Below, one piece after another: positions 35,933 to 44,370 of a stretch of DNA of 64,000 nt (position 1 is its first letter; each line of letters starts with the position of its first letter). Both the position numbers and the translations under genes were made by a program. This DNA comes from UBA1181 sp963619325 (lineage in GTDB: Bacteria; Bacteroidota; Bacteroidia; Bacteroidales; Paludibacteraceae), in contig CAVEVQ010000004.1 in the NCBI GenBank assembly GCA_963619325.1, forward strand, positions 1-64,000, given 5' to 3'. The notes below the pieces were generated by a model. The model worked only from the letters and a program-made list of their open reading frames with translations, was not told the DNA's origin and made no database searches.

Positions 35933-36207
35933 CAAAAACTTAAAAAAATAAAAATGAGGGAGAGGTTAGATAATAGGTTGAAAGAAGATAGTAAAAAAGA
36001 GAAGAGAAAGTTGCAAAGTTGATATTAAGGAGTGTATATAAAAAGAAATGAACAATGAAAATAAAGTTGTTATTTTTTTATAGATGTGATTTTACAAGTT
36101 TTTAACAAGAGTATGAACAGTGGAGAAAATATTATAGAGTAATGAATGAGCTGGAAAATCTATTAAGCATGAATTGTACGATTAAGTGAGTTGAATAGAA
36201 GAAGAAT

Positions 36208-36240
36208 AAAAGAGAACATTAATTTTTAATGTTCTCTTTT
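36208..36240 (+). terminator. Strong terminator with no upstream gene on its strand
   Basis: Arms AAAAGAGAACATTA and TAATGTTCTCTTTT pair perfectly over 14 bp with a 5-nt loop, and the T-run continues (TTTTTTCTTT) on the plus strand. No plus-strand gene lies between polyprenyl synthetase and this point, so it may end a small non-coding RNA or insulate nadB. Confidence 0.8.
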
Positions 36241-36301
36241 TTCTTTAATATAGATAGTTCAGAAAATAAATAAAACCTCACTAATTTCGGTCAAACTGAT
36301 A

Positions 36302-36309
36302 TAAATTTG
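36302..36309 (+). promoter_or_regulatory. Putative -7 box (TAAATTTG) of nadB
   Basis: An exact TAnnTTTG match lies 27 bp before the nadB ATG at 36337. Confidence 0.55.
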
Positions 36310-36336
36310 TCACTCAGACCATAAATAGATTTGATT

Positions 36337-37968
36337 ATGATAAAGAAATATGACTTTTTGGTAATTGGTTCTGGAATAGCAGGTATGAGTTTTGCTTTAA
36401 AGGTGGCTGCAAAGGGGAAAGTAGCCATTTTGTGTAAGACGAATATGGATGAAGCCAACACGCATTATGCGCAGGGTGGAATTGCTTCAGTAACTAAGAA
36501 AACAGACAATTTTGAGGATCATATTGTTGACACTTTGATTGCTGGAGATGGAATATGTAATGAGAATGTAGTACGAAAGGTGGTAGAGTGTGCTCCTGAA
36601 CAAATCAAACAACTATTGGAATGGGGCGTGGATTTTGATAGAAAAGAAGATGGAAATTTTGATCTCCATAAGGAGGGTGGTCATTCTGATTTTCGTATTC
36701 TTCACCACAAAGACAATACGGGAGAGGAGATTCAAAACAGTCTTATCAAACGTGTTCGTAACAACCCAAACATTGATATATATGAAGAGCATTTTGCTAT
36801 AGAAATTATTACTCAACATCATCTGGGTGAGTTGGTGAAACATACCACGCCTAATATAGAATGTTATGGAGCGTATGTTTTGGATATTAAGACCAATCAT
36901 GTAGACACGTTTCTTTCTAAAGTAACTATGATGTGTACGGGTGGTATAGGAAATATTTATCAGACGACTACGAATCCGCCAGTTGCCACGGGAGATGGAA
37001 TATCAATGGTTTATCGTGCGAAGGGATTGGTAGACGATATGGAGTTTGTTCAGTTTCACCCTACTGCTTTGTATCATCCAGGAGACCGTCCTTCATTCCT
37101 CATCACGGAGGCTATGAGAGGTTACGGAGGAATTTTACGAAACAAGGCGGGAGAATCATTTATGGAAAGATATGATTCTCGTGGTTCGTTGGCTCCTCGT
37201 GATGTGGTTGCTCGTTCAATTGACACAGAGATGAAGAAAACGGGAGATGAATGTGTTTATTTGGACGTAACGCATAAGGATCCAGAGGTTACTAAACGTG
37301 AATACCCCACCATCTACAATAAATGTCTTTCTTTAGGTATTGACATAACAAGAGACTACATACCTGTTGCACCGGCGGCACACTATTTTTGTGGAGGAAT
37401 AAAAGTTGATATGAATGCAAGAACGACCATAAATCGTCTGTATGCAGCTGGTGAATGTTCATGTACGGGGTTACATGGAGCCAATCGATTGGCTTCCAAC
37501 TCATTGATTGAGGCGATAGTCTATGCAGATGCAGCAGCAAAAGATTCGTTGCGACTATTGCCAAGTCTGTCATGGAATGAAGAAGTCCCAGAGTGGAATG
37601 ATGAAGGTACGTCGCTCAATGAAGAGATGGTGTTGATTACGCAGAGTGAGAAGGAGGTGAATCAGATTATGCAGGCATATGTGGGAATTGTGCGTTCCAA
37701 CCTCCGTTTGAAACGTGCGTATGACCGTTTGGAGTTGCTCTACAAAGAAACAGAGAGTTTGTTTCAGCGTTCTGTAGTGTCAAAAGAAATCTGTGAATTA
37801 AGAAATATCATCAATACTGCCTATTTGGTGATTAAGTTTGCTATGCAGCGCAAGGAAAGTCGAGGTTTGCACTATACGATTGACTATCCAAAGCGTAACA
37901 ATCACATGAGCAAGTATGATGTTGATGCGTTGAAGAAGATGCAGGAAGGGAAAGTGAAGGCTGAATAA
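36337..37968 (+). CDS. nadB: L-aspartate oxidase
   Basis: It oxidises L-aspartate to iminoaspartate, the substrate of NadA; FAD-dependent, and able to use fumarate as electron acceptor in anaerobes. Start at ATG 36337 (MIKKYDFL); a TTG two codons earlier is ignored. The 543 residues show GSGIAGMSFALKVA (about 11-24), HYAQGGIASVTKK, the active-site HPTALYHPGDRPSFLITEAMRG-type region (about 240-262), GANRLASNSLIEA and a C-terminal helical capping domain. It is a single gene ending in a terminator. The family resembles FrdA, but the adjacent nadA, the length and LITEAMRGYGG identify NadB. Confidence 0.95.
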   Translation: MIKKYDFLVIGSGIAGMSFALKVAAKGKVAILCKTNMDEANTHYAQGGIASVTKKTDNFEDHIVDTLIAGDGICNENVVRKVVECAPEQIKQLLEWGVDFDRKEDGNFDLHKEGGHSDFRILHHKDNTGEEIQNSLIKRVRNNPNIDIYEEHFAIEIITQHHLGELVKHTTPNIECYGAYVLDIKTNHVDTFLSKVTMMCTGGIGNIYQTTTNPPVATGDGISMVYRAKGLVDDMEFVQFHPTALYHPGDRPSFLITEAMRGYGGILRNKAGESFMERYDSRGSLAPRDVVARSIDTEMKKTGDECVYLDVTHKDPEVTKREYPTIYNKCLSLGIDITRDYIPVAPAAHYFCGGIKVDMNARTTINRLYAAGECSCTGLHGANRLASNSLIEAIVYADAAAKDSLRLLPSLSWNEEVPEWNDEGTSLNEEMVLITQSEKEVNQIMQAYVGIVRSNLRLKRAYDRLELLYKETESLFQRSVVSKEICELRNIINTAYLVIKFAMQRKESRGLHYTIDYPKRNNHMSKYDVDALKKMQEGKVKAE

Positions 37969-37991
37969 AGTGTTTTTGTATTGATAGATTA

Positions 37992-38024
37992 GAGGCTCAG
38001 AGTTAACTTTGAGCCTCCTATTTT
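37992..38024 (+). terminator. Terminator of nadB
   Basis: Arms GAGGCTCAGAG and CTTTGAGCCTC (one wobble) surround loop TTAA, followed by CTATTTTTT. It lies 23 bp past the nadB stop. Confidence 0.9.
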
Positions 38025-38163
38025 TTATAATTTTATATTCATAGAGAACTTGAGTAGACAATCATTGAAGCGATGAATTAATTTTTTGTTGTTATAGTTG
38101 TTGGTACATGACAATTAGGAAAGGCTACACTGTTTCGTCTTCAATTAGAAAAATTTATAAAAG

Positions 38164-39336
38164 TTACTTAATGAAGTTGTTTTTAGAAAATTCAAAAGGT
38201 TCTGGTTTTCCGAGAGTAAATACTTGATTATTAGTTGTTTTAAGAGATGTGTTTTTATTATTGTAGATAGCACAAGATGAGATAGAGATAGTTTTGCTAC
38301 CTGGGACAATTATACCATAACTTGTACATTTCTCGTTTGCTGCGAAGTCGTTGCGATAGATGAGTTGGTCGTTTATATAGAAATAAAATTCGTCAGATTT
38401 ACGTTCAATGGCAAGTTTTGTAAAATCAGAAAAATTGCAGACACCATTTTTGAGCAGTACTTCAGCGAATGTTGGCATGCAAAGAGAGTTGTTGGCTGTA
38501 CACCTATATTGTTGATAATTAGAAGAATAGTAAACGATGAAATAGTTACGAGCAGTTTTATTGCTATTGTCATCATAGCCTGTAAAAATTCCTATGCAAC
38601 TGCCTTCGTTAGATGTTATGTCTCCTTTTATTTTGAGTTCATAATAAAAGTCATCTTCAACGCTGACAGAATTGATAGGAATAGATGTGTTATTACTCGA
38701 GTTTATTTTAATGTAATAGATACCATTGCTTGTTTGGAAGACATTGCCTTCGTTATCAATGTTGTAATAGTTTTTAGAGAGTCTAAGAGAGTCTACAACG
38801 TGAGCATAACTGCCTGTATAAGTATCTCCATAGGCAGCCCATGATGGTTCTTCTTTCTTTGTATTGAAAAGCTCGTCTATATAGTATTGTTTTCTTTCTC
38901 CTGAAAAGTTGACTTGCCAGCTACGGTCGTCAACAATGTCGCCTCCACACATGAGGGATTTCCATTCTGTGTTGCTTAGTGTTGAATTATCGTGTCTGCG
39001 GTTTAGAAGACCGTGAGAAAGTTCGTGAAACACCACATTTTGGCGCAAATCCTCGCAATTTTCGTATTGGGTAACATTGTTCCAGTATGTTCTGTCAATC
39101 TCTACAAGAATAGGGTCGGAATAAGTACAGAGACCAATGGTAGGGTTTTCTAAATCAGAAAATTTCATAATCAAACCATCCTTTTCCACATCGAAATTAA
39201 ATCCGTGGCTTTTAGCCTCACTGAGAAAAAGGTCAAGGTAGGGATTAAGTTCAGAATCAACAGAATAATGTTCTTTATCTTTCTTGCAGGAGAATAGGCA
39301 GGATGAGAAAATAAGTAGTAGAAATAATTTTTTCAT
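38164..39336 (-). CDS. Putative zinc metallopeptidase lipoprotein with jelly-roll C-terminal domain
   Basis: The 390 residues start with a lipoprotein signal (FSCKK, Cys17). The metal site HELSHGLLNRRH (104-115) gives the pattern HExxHx6H, one residue longer than the metzincin HExxHxxGxxH, and resembles a putative metallopeptidase family common in Bacteroidota (HELGHxxLxRxH form). Cys70 and Cys94 may form a disulfide. The rest (about 185-360) is a beta-rich segment like a LamG/concanavalin-type fold (YELKIKGDITSNEG ... FYFYINDQLIYRND). It stands alone on the minus strand, convergent with nadB. Substrate unknown; surface exposure is inferred from the lipobox. Confidence 0.78.
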   Translation of the reverse strand: MKKLFLLLIFSSCLFSCKKDKEHYSVDSELNPYLDLFLSEAKSHGFNFDVEKDGLIMKFSDLENPTIGLCTYSDPILVEIDRTYWNNVTQYENCEDLRQNVVFHELSHGLLNRRHDNSTLSNTEWKSLMCGGDIVDDRSWQVNFSGERKQYYIDELFNTKKEEPSWAAYGDTYTGSYAHVVDSLRLSKNYYNIDNEGNVFQTSNGIYYIKINSSNNTSIPINSVSVEDDFYYELKIKGDITSNEGSCIGIFTGYDDNSNKTARNYFIVYYSSNYQQYRCTANNSLCMPTFAEVLLKNGVCNFSDFTKLAIERKSDEFYFYINDQLIYRNDFAANEKCTSYGIIVPGSKTISISSCAIYNNKNTSLKTTNNQVFTLGKPEPFEFSKNNFIK

Positions 39337-39408
39337 ACGGATGAAAGTTTTTTGATAAATGCAATATTAGAAATTTTCAAAAACTTTGTAGAAATTTTTC
39401 AATAAGAA

Positions 39409-39452
39409 AAAAAGACAAACCCTCTCCCATTTCTTTAAAATGAGAGGGGGTT
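39409..39452 (-). terminator. Imperfect terminator after the DUF1846 gene
   Basis: A GC-rich hairpin (CCCCTCTCATTT pairing with AAATGGGAGAGGG, with a small bulge) on the minus strand is followed by TTTGTCTTTTTTT, 30 bp past the DUF1846 stop. Confidence 0.7.
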
Positions 39453-39482
39453 AAAAGTTGATATTAGATAAGTTGTCTTCTG

Positions 39483-40976
39483 CTAATGTTTGTGGTAACT
39501 TCTTGATTGCTCATATTTAGGTTCGCAGGTCAAGTTGATGCCTAACTTTTTGAAAGTTTGCTCATCTACATTAGTAACTAAAACTGTAGTGTGAGCGGTA
39601 GCTCCTTTGAGTTTAGGCAGTTGCTGCAAGGCACGCTCTGCCAATTCGCTATGTGCTGCAGATGATGAGAGTGCGATGAGAATCTCATCGGTGTGCAAAC
39701 GAGGGTTGGTGCTACCTAAATATTTGGTTTTGAGTTTTTGAATAGGCTCGATGGCCAGACGAGATATCAAGTTGAAAGAGTCGTCTATATTTGCCAAAGT
39801 TTTGAGAGCATTTAGCAATGCAGAAGAGAGCGGACCGAACAAGTCAGAAGTCTTACCAGTTACGATAGTTCCATCGGACAACTCTATAGCTGCTGCAGGT
39901 TTTCCTCCTGTCTTTTTTTCTTTAGCGAGAGCTGCTTCGACCACGGGGTAATCGGTAACTTTGACGTGTGCCTGCTGCATAAGAGACTCTAATTTGCTTT
40001 GATTATCCGAGCTTTCTCCGTAGCGTTTCTTGTCGCAAAGACATTTGTAGTAACGGCGGATAATCTCGCGCTTAGAGGCTTCGCGGCACACATCATCGTC
40101 GATGATACAATTTCCAGCCATGTTAACGCCCATATCCGTAGGACTCTTATAAGGACTTTTTCCGTAGATGAGTTCAAAGGTGGCGTTTAATACAGAGAAA
40201 GCTTCAACGTCGCGATTGTAGTTGACGGTTGTTTCTCCGTATGCCTCCAAATGGAAGGAGTCTATGATGTTAACATCGTTGAGGTCGGCAGTTGCTGCTT
40301 CGTAAGCGAGATTGATGGGATGTTTCAATGGAATATTCCAAATTGGAAATGTTTCGAATTTAGCGTAGCCAGCATCAATGCCACGTTTGTGTTCGTGGTA
40401 GAGTTGAGAGAGACAGACAGCCAGTTTGCCGCTACCAGGACCAGGAGCGGTAACAACCACCAAAGGACGTTCTGTTTTGACGTATTCGTTCTTACCATAG
40501 CCATTATCAGAGACTATCAACTCTACGTTGTTAGGGTACCCTTCGATACGGTAGTGGTGGTAGAAAGGAATACCCAAAGTGCGTAAACGCTTTTCAAAGA
40601 GAATAGCGGATGGTTGCTCGTTGTACATGGTGAGGCAGACGCTACCGACAAAAAGTCCGACGTTGTGAAACTCGTCGATTAGGCGAAGTACATCCTCATC
40701 GTATGTGATGCCATAGTCGGCTCGCACACGGTTTGACTCAATGTCTTCGGCATTAATAGCGATAACAATTTCGATTTTGTCCTTCAGTTTGAGGAGCATT
40801 TGGAGTTTTGAGTCGGGGTGAAATCCAGGTAGAACACGAGAAGCGTGATAGTCATCAAAGAGTTTACCACCGATTTCCAAATACAATTTATTGCCAAATT
40901 TTTGAATTCTTTCGGCAATGTGAGACGACTGCATACTCAAGTACTTGTCGTTGTCGAAACCAATTTTTGCCTCCAT
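39483..40976 (-). CDS. DUF1846 domain-containing protein
   Basis: This 497-residue cytoplasmic protein is recognised as the DUF1846 family by its length and by the start GFDNDKYLSMQSSHIAERI together with FGNKLYLEIGGKLFDDYHASRVLPGF. A P-loop-like TAPGPGSGKLAVCLSQ lies at about 174-189. IVGDD-type acidic residues are replaced by NCIIDDDVCREAS (about 290-302), and a C-terminal region (about 375-497) is Ala/Leu rich. The family is conserved in anaerobes; its biochemical role is not established. It has its own TACATTTG promoter and a terminator. The neighbour adenine deaminase is separated by 214 bp and a hairpin, so there is no operon evidence for function. Confidence 0.85.
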   Translation of the reverse strand: MEAKIGFDNDKYLSMQSSHIAERIQKFGNKLYLEIGGKLFDDYHASRVLPGFHPDSKLQMLLKLKDKIEIVIAINAEDIESNRVRADYGITYDEDVLRLIDEFHNVGLFVGSVCLTMYNEQPSAILFEKRLRTLGIPFYHHYRIEGYPNNVELIVSDNGYGKNEYVKTERPLVVVTAPGPGSGKLAVCLSQLYHEHKRGIDAGYAKFETFPIWNIPLKHPINLAYEAATADLNDVNIIDSFHLEAYGETTVNYNRDVEAFSVLNATFELIYGKSPYKSPTDMGVNMAGNCIIDDDVCREASKREIIRRYYKCLCDKKRYGESSDNQSKLESLMQQAHVKVTDYPVVEAALAKEKKTGGKPAAAIELSDGTIVTGKTSDLFGPLSSALLNALKTLANIDDSFNLISRLAIEPIQKLKTKYLGSTNPRLHTDEILIALSSSAAHSELAERALQQLPKLKGATAHTTVLVTNVDEQTFKKLGINLTCEPKYEQSRSYHKH

Positions 40977-41027
40977 ATTTTTTGTCTCTTTTTGTTGCGA
41001 AATGAAAAATTGTAAAAATTACGCTCA

Positions 41028-41035
41028 CAAATGTA
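41028..41035 (-). promoter_or_regulatory. Putative -7 box (TACATTTG) of the DUF1846 gene
   Basis: An exact TAnnTTTG match on the minus strand gives a leader of about 45 nt. Confidence 0.5.
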
Positions 41036-41089
41036 CGAAGATTATTGGAATCAGAGAAATTAAAAAGAAAAATATTCTTTCAAAATGTT

Positions 41090-41157
41090 AAAAACATATT
41101 GTGTCTTCTTTCAAATAGTCAAAATATGATAGAGAAAACTGACACAATGTGTTTTTT
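41090..41157. terminator. Long-looped hairpin after adenine deaminase
   Basis: Arms AAAAACATATTGTGTC (41090-41105) and GACACAATGTGTTTTT (41141-41156) pair with one wobble around a 35-nt loop. T-runs lie on both strands. It lies 34 bp past the adenine deaminase stop, so a terminator role is likely, although the loop is unusually large. Confidence 0.6.
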
Positions 41158-41190
41158 TATAGGTTCGCTACTTTAGTTGTATAGGTTGAA

Positions 41191-42846
41191 TTAATCTAAG
41201 AAAAGGTCAGTAAATTGAAATTGGACACCATCAAAGAGTCCTTTGTCGGTCAGTTTTAGTTTGGGGATGACGGGAAGTGCCATGAATGCCATGGTCATGA
41301 AAGGCGCAGAATAATTGCACCCTATTTTTTTGGCTAACATTTTTAGTTCTTTATGACGCTCACCTACTATATCGCCTGATCGAGGGGACATTAGTCCGGC
41401 TATAGGCAAAGAAAGGTCAAGCATTTTTTCTCCATCAGTGACCACCAATCCGCCTTTTATGTCGACGAGATAGTTAATGACGTTGAGGAGGTCTTCGTCA
41501 TTTGTACCTATAGCTATGATGTTATGGCTATCATGAGCGATGGTAGAGGCGATAGCACCTTGTTTCATTCCGAATCCACGAATGAAGGCTATTTGAGGGC
41601 GACCTTCCGAGTAGCGATTGTAGCATACCATTTTCAGTACGTCGTTTTCTGTGTTGGAGATGACATTTCCGTTTTTAATAAGTGGGCTAACGATGTCAAC
41701 TGAAGTGAGAAGCGATCCTTCAGATGAAACGATGACTTTCATTTTGTCGGATTTAGGGGATACTTTTAGGTCTCCGAGCAATAGTTTGTAAGTGTTGAAA
41801 TTGTTGGGGTATGAGTGGAGAGGGGTTTTGTCGAGGAAGAAGTCGTTGCTGATGCCATTTTGTTTAGTATAGATTTGAACACCGTCGAGAAAAGCCGACT
41901 GTGTTGTGAAATCGGTGAGGTTGTCGACAATGATAAAGTCGGCAGCGTCGCCTATTTGTAACAGTCCTTGTTTGAGATGGTAATGTAGGACAGGCGTAAC
42001 GCAAGCAGCTTCAAGAACATTCCAAAAAGGCACACCCTTTTTGATAGAGCGAGCAACGATAGAATCAATATGACCGTTTGCTAATTCGTCAGGATATTTA
42101 TCATCGGTGCAGAACATAAGACTTTCAGGGTAGTCGAAGAGAAGAGGATAGAGTTCTTCAAAATCGCACGCTGCGCTACCCTCTCTAATTTGCACTTTCA
42201 TACCTGTCTTTATATGTTCTAATCCCTCTTTAAGAGTTGTACATTCGTGGTCGGTTGAGACACCTGCTTTGAAGTATTGTTTTAGTTGGTCGCCCGAGAC
42301 ATTGGGAGCATGACCGTCGATAGGTTTGCCTAATTGACGTGCTGCGTTGATTTTCGCCATAGTCTCTTCGTCGCCAAGGAGAACGCCAGGCACATTCATC
42401 ATCTCTGCCAGACCGTATATGTCGTCTCTTTGCAGAAGTTCGGTGACTTGTTGAGAGTTGAGAGTCGCACCATTTGTTTCGAAGGTAGTAGAAGGGACAC
42501 AAGGGGACGCTCCGAAGTTGAAGTGGAAACGAACTTTTTTGCCGTTTTGAATCATAAAATTGACACCTTTGATACCGAGGACATTGGCGATCTCGTGGGG
42601 GTCGGCAACGACGGCGAGTGTACCCCTTTGAATAGCTATTTTTGCGAAATTTTCAGGAGTCAGCAGTGTGCTTTCTATATGAATATGAGAGTCGATAAAA
42701 CCAGGAAGAATGAAACCATACTTGGAAGGAGTAGAGTCTATTTCTTCTATACATTCTATTTTTCCGTTGCGGATGCAGAGACAACCCCTGAATACTTTCT
42801 TATTGACGACGTCAACAATATTTCCATAGATTTTTTGTTGCAGCAT
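41191..42846 (-). CDS. ade: Adenine deaminase
   Basis: It deaminates adenine to hypoxanthine in purine salvage; it belongs to the amidohydrolase superfamily and is not of the adenosine-deaminase type. The 551 residues match the Ade family. Metal ligands are in PGFIDSHIHIESTLL (about 48-62), DPHEIANVLG (about 82-91), GHAPNVSGDQL and TDHECTT (about 178-204). FCTDDKYPDEL (about 245-255) supplies the catalytic Asp. The C-terminal domain ends with the small-molecule-binding MTMAFMALPVIPKLKLTD. It is a single gene divergent from the restriction-modification operon. Confidence 0.95.
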   Translation of the reverse strand: MLQQKIYGNIVDVVNKKVFRGCLCIRNGKIECIEEIDSTPSKYGFILPGFIDSHIHIESTLLTPENFAKIAIQRGTLAVVADPHEIANVLGIKGVNFMIQNGKKVRFHFNFGASPCVPSTTFETNGATLNSQQVTELLQRDDIYGLAEMMNVPGVLLGDEETMAKINAARQLGKPIDGHAPNVSGDQLKQYFKAGVSTDHECTTLKEGLEHIKTGMKVQIREGSAACDFEELYPLLFDYPESLMFCTDDKYPDELANGHIDSIVARSIKKGVPFWNVLEAACVTPVLHYHLKQGLLQIGDAADFIIVDNLTDFTTQSAFLDGVQIYTKQNGISNDFFLDKTPLHSYPNNFNTYKLLLGDLKVSPKSDKMKVIVSSEGSLLTSVDIVSPLIKNGNVISNTENDVLKMVCYNRYSEGRPQIAFIRGFGMKQGAIASTIAHDSHNIIAIGTNDEDLLNVINYLVDIKGGLVVTDGEKMLDLSLPIAGLMSPRSGDIVGERHKELKMLAKKIGCNYSAPFMTMAFMALPVIPKLKLTDKGLFDGVQFQFTDLFLD

Positions 42847-42926
42847 AGGTATGAAGTTTATTTGCGAAGTTACAAAAATGCTTTTTAAAGAGGTTGCGTA
42901 ATAATCAAGGATTAGTTAATAAGTGT

Positions 42927-42934
42927 TATCTTTG
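42927..42934 (+). promoter_or_regulatory. Putative -7 box (TATCTTTG) of the restriction-modification operon
   Basis: An exact TAnnTTTG match lies 23 bp before the endonuclease ATG. No controller-protein gene or C-box was seen. Confidence 0.5.
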
Positions 42935-42957
42935 TTAGGAATATTTGTGAGTTTGTA

Positions 42958-44370
42958 ATGGGAAAATCATATAACGAGAAAGATATAACGTCAATTTTTG
43001 AACATAGCAAAGGTTTATTAAACCATTGTTTGAGAGATTTTATGCCTAATGCTGCGGAAAATGCAGGTAAAGGAAGTTTAGGGCAATTAGTTGAGAAGTT
43101 ATATTTTGGGTATAATACTAATAGTAGACAAGAGGCAGATTTTTCAATAGCAGGTGTTGAATTGAAATGTACACCTTTAAAAAAATCTTTTGACAAGCGG
43201 AATTTACTCATAAAAGAGCGACTTGTTTGCTGTATGATAAATTATGCAGAGGATTGGAACAAAACGTTTGAACAATCGCATTTTTATCAAAAGTGTTTGG
43301 TGATGTTGTTGATGTTCTACTTACACCAATCGGGTGTTTCTAAACTTGACTTGGAATTTCTGTTTACAGTGCTTTGGAAAATTCCAGAGAAGGATCTTTT
43401 GATTATTCGACAAGATTATGAGGTGATAATATCAAAAATAAAAAATGGTGAGGCTCATACATTGTCGGAAGGAGATACAATGTATCTTGGAGCATGTAGG
43501 AAAGGTCAGAAAGGCGACACGTTAATGGTGCAACATGGTAATTCTATTAGAGCACCCCGAAGAGCTTGGAGTTTGAAAGCTGCATATATGCGTCGTGTTT
43601 TAGAAGAGATACTGGAATACAATGAGAACGGAGCTTATTGTAATTTTGTTCTGCCAAAGTTGAACGATAATGCACTTTTTTCAACAGATGAATTAAAGGA
43701 AAAATCTATTGACGAAATTCTATTAAATAGATTTTCAAAATTTCAGGGGAAAACATACAATGAAATAAGTAAGATTTTGAAAATAAATCCAATAACATCA
43801 AAATCAAAATATTTTGTTCTTTCAAATGCGATAGCAAGTAAAAGGAAAGTTGGCAATATAAATAAGGCAGAAGAGTTTATAAAATCAGGTTTAACGATGA
43901 AGACGATTCGTGTCAATAAGCATGGTACGATAAAAGAAAGTATGTCTTTTGAAAACATTGATTATCAAGAAATTTTAGATTGTAATGAATGGACGGAATC
44001 AAGACTTTATGAACTTTTTTCTAACAGATTTTTATTTGTTGTTTATAAAGAAACGGATAGTATATTATCTCTTCCAAAAGGAAGAAAAGAGGCTGAATAT
44101 CAATTAGATAAAGTAGGATTTTGGACGATGTCACAAAATGATTTAAAGATTGCAAAATCTTATTGGCAGAATATACGTGAATGTGTAAAAGAAAATCACA
44201 TTGACCCAAACTATTTTTGGAATATAGAAAGTAATCGTAACTTTCACGTTCGACCTAAGGCTGCTGTTGCCACTGATTTGGCTGTGAATCCGAATGGAGG
44301 AATGACAAAAAAGTATTGTTATTGGTTTAATGCCAAATATGTAAAGAAAATCATTGAAAATGAGTTATAA
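42958..44370 (+). CDS. Type II restriction endonuclease, Sau3AI/MutH family
   Basis: A predicted restriction enzyme related to Sau3AI (GATC cutter). The 470 residues are close to the Sau3AI length. The N-terminal MutH-like domain has KGSLGQLVEKLYFG (about 38-51) and the catalytic set Asp61, Glu68, Lys70 in EADFSIAGVELKCTPL, with the same D-x6-E-x-K spacing as MutH. The C-terminal half (about 240-470) probably forms the second, DNA-binding MutH-like lobe of Sau3AI. It overlaps the downstream cytosine methyltransferase by 11 bp. GATC specificity is inferred from the family and must be tested. The local AT-richness is higher than in the flanking ade gene, compatible with acquisition. Confidence 0.9.
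   Translation: MGKSYNEKDITSIFEHSKGLLNHCLRDFMPNAAENAGKGSLGQLVEKLYFGYNTNSRQEADFSIAGVELKCTPLKKSFDKRNLLIKERLVCCMINYAEDWNKTFEQSHFYQKCLVMLLMFYLHQSGVSKLDLEFLFTVLWKIPEKDLLIIRQDYEVIISKIKNGEAHTLSEGDTMYLGACRKGQKGDTLMVQHGNSIRAPRRAWSLKAAYMRRVLEEILEYNENGAYCNFVLPKLNDNALFSTDELKEKSIDEILLNRFSKFQGKTYNEISKILKINPITSKSKYFVLSNAIASKRKVGNINKAEEFIKSGLTMKTIRVNKHGTIKESMSFENIDYQEILDCNEWTESRLYELFSNRFLFVVYKETDSILSLPKGRKEAEYQLDKVGFWTMSQNDLKIAKSYWQNIRECVKENHIDPNYFWNIESNRNFHVRPKAAVATDLAVNPNGGMTKKYCYWFNAKYVKKIIENEL

Larger units (their letters stand above)
35724..36336. other. 613-bp intergenic region between nadA and nadB
   Basis: AT-rich and without a convincing ORF. It holds a nadA promoter candidate (minus, 35925-35932), a 17-bp palindrome (35902-35918), a nadA leader of about 195 nt with short hairpins, a strong plus-oriented terminator (36208-36240), and the nadB promoter (36302-36309). 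The stretch 35941-36207 shows no gene. A 23-codon frame there (from ATG at about 35953) has no support. Confidence 0.6.

Noticed and set aside
35953..36024. 23-codon ORF in the nadA-nadB gap
   Set aside because: Very short, Lys/Arg/Glu-rich, no ribosome site and no homologue recognised.
42334..42888. 184-codon plus-strand frame opposite adenine deaminase
   Set aside because: Shadow of ade; composition not protein-like.
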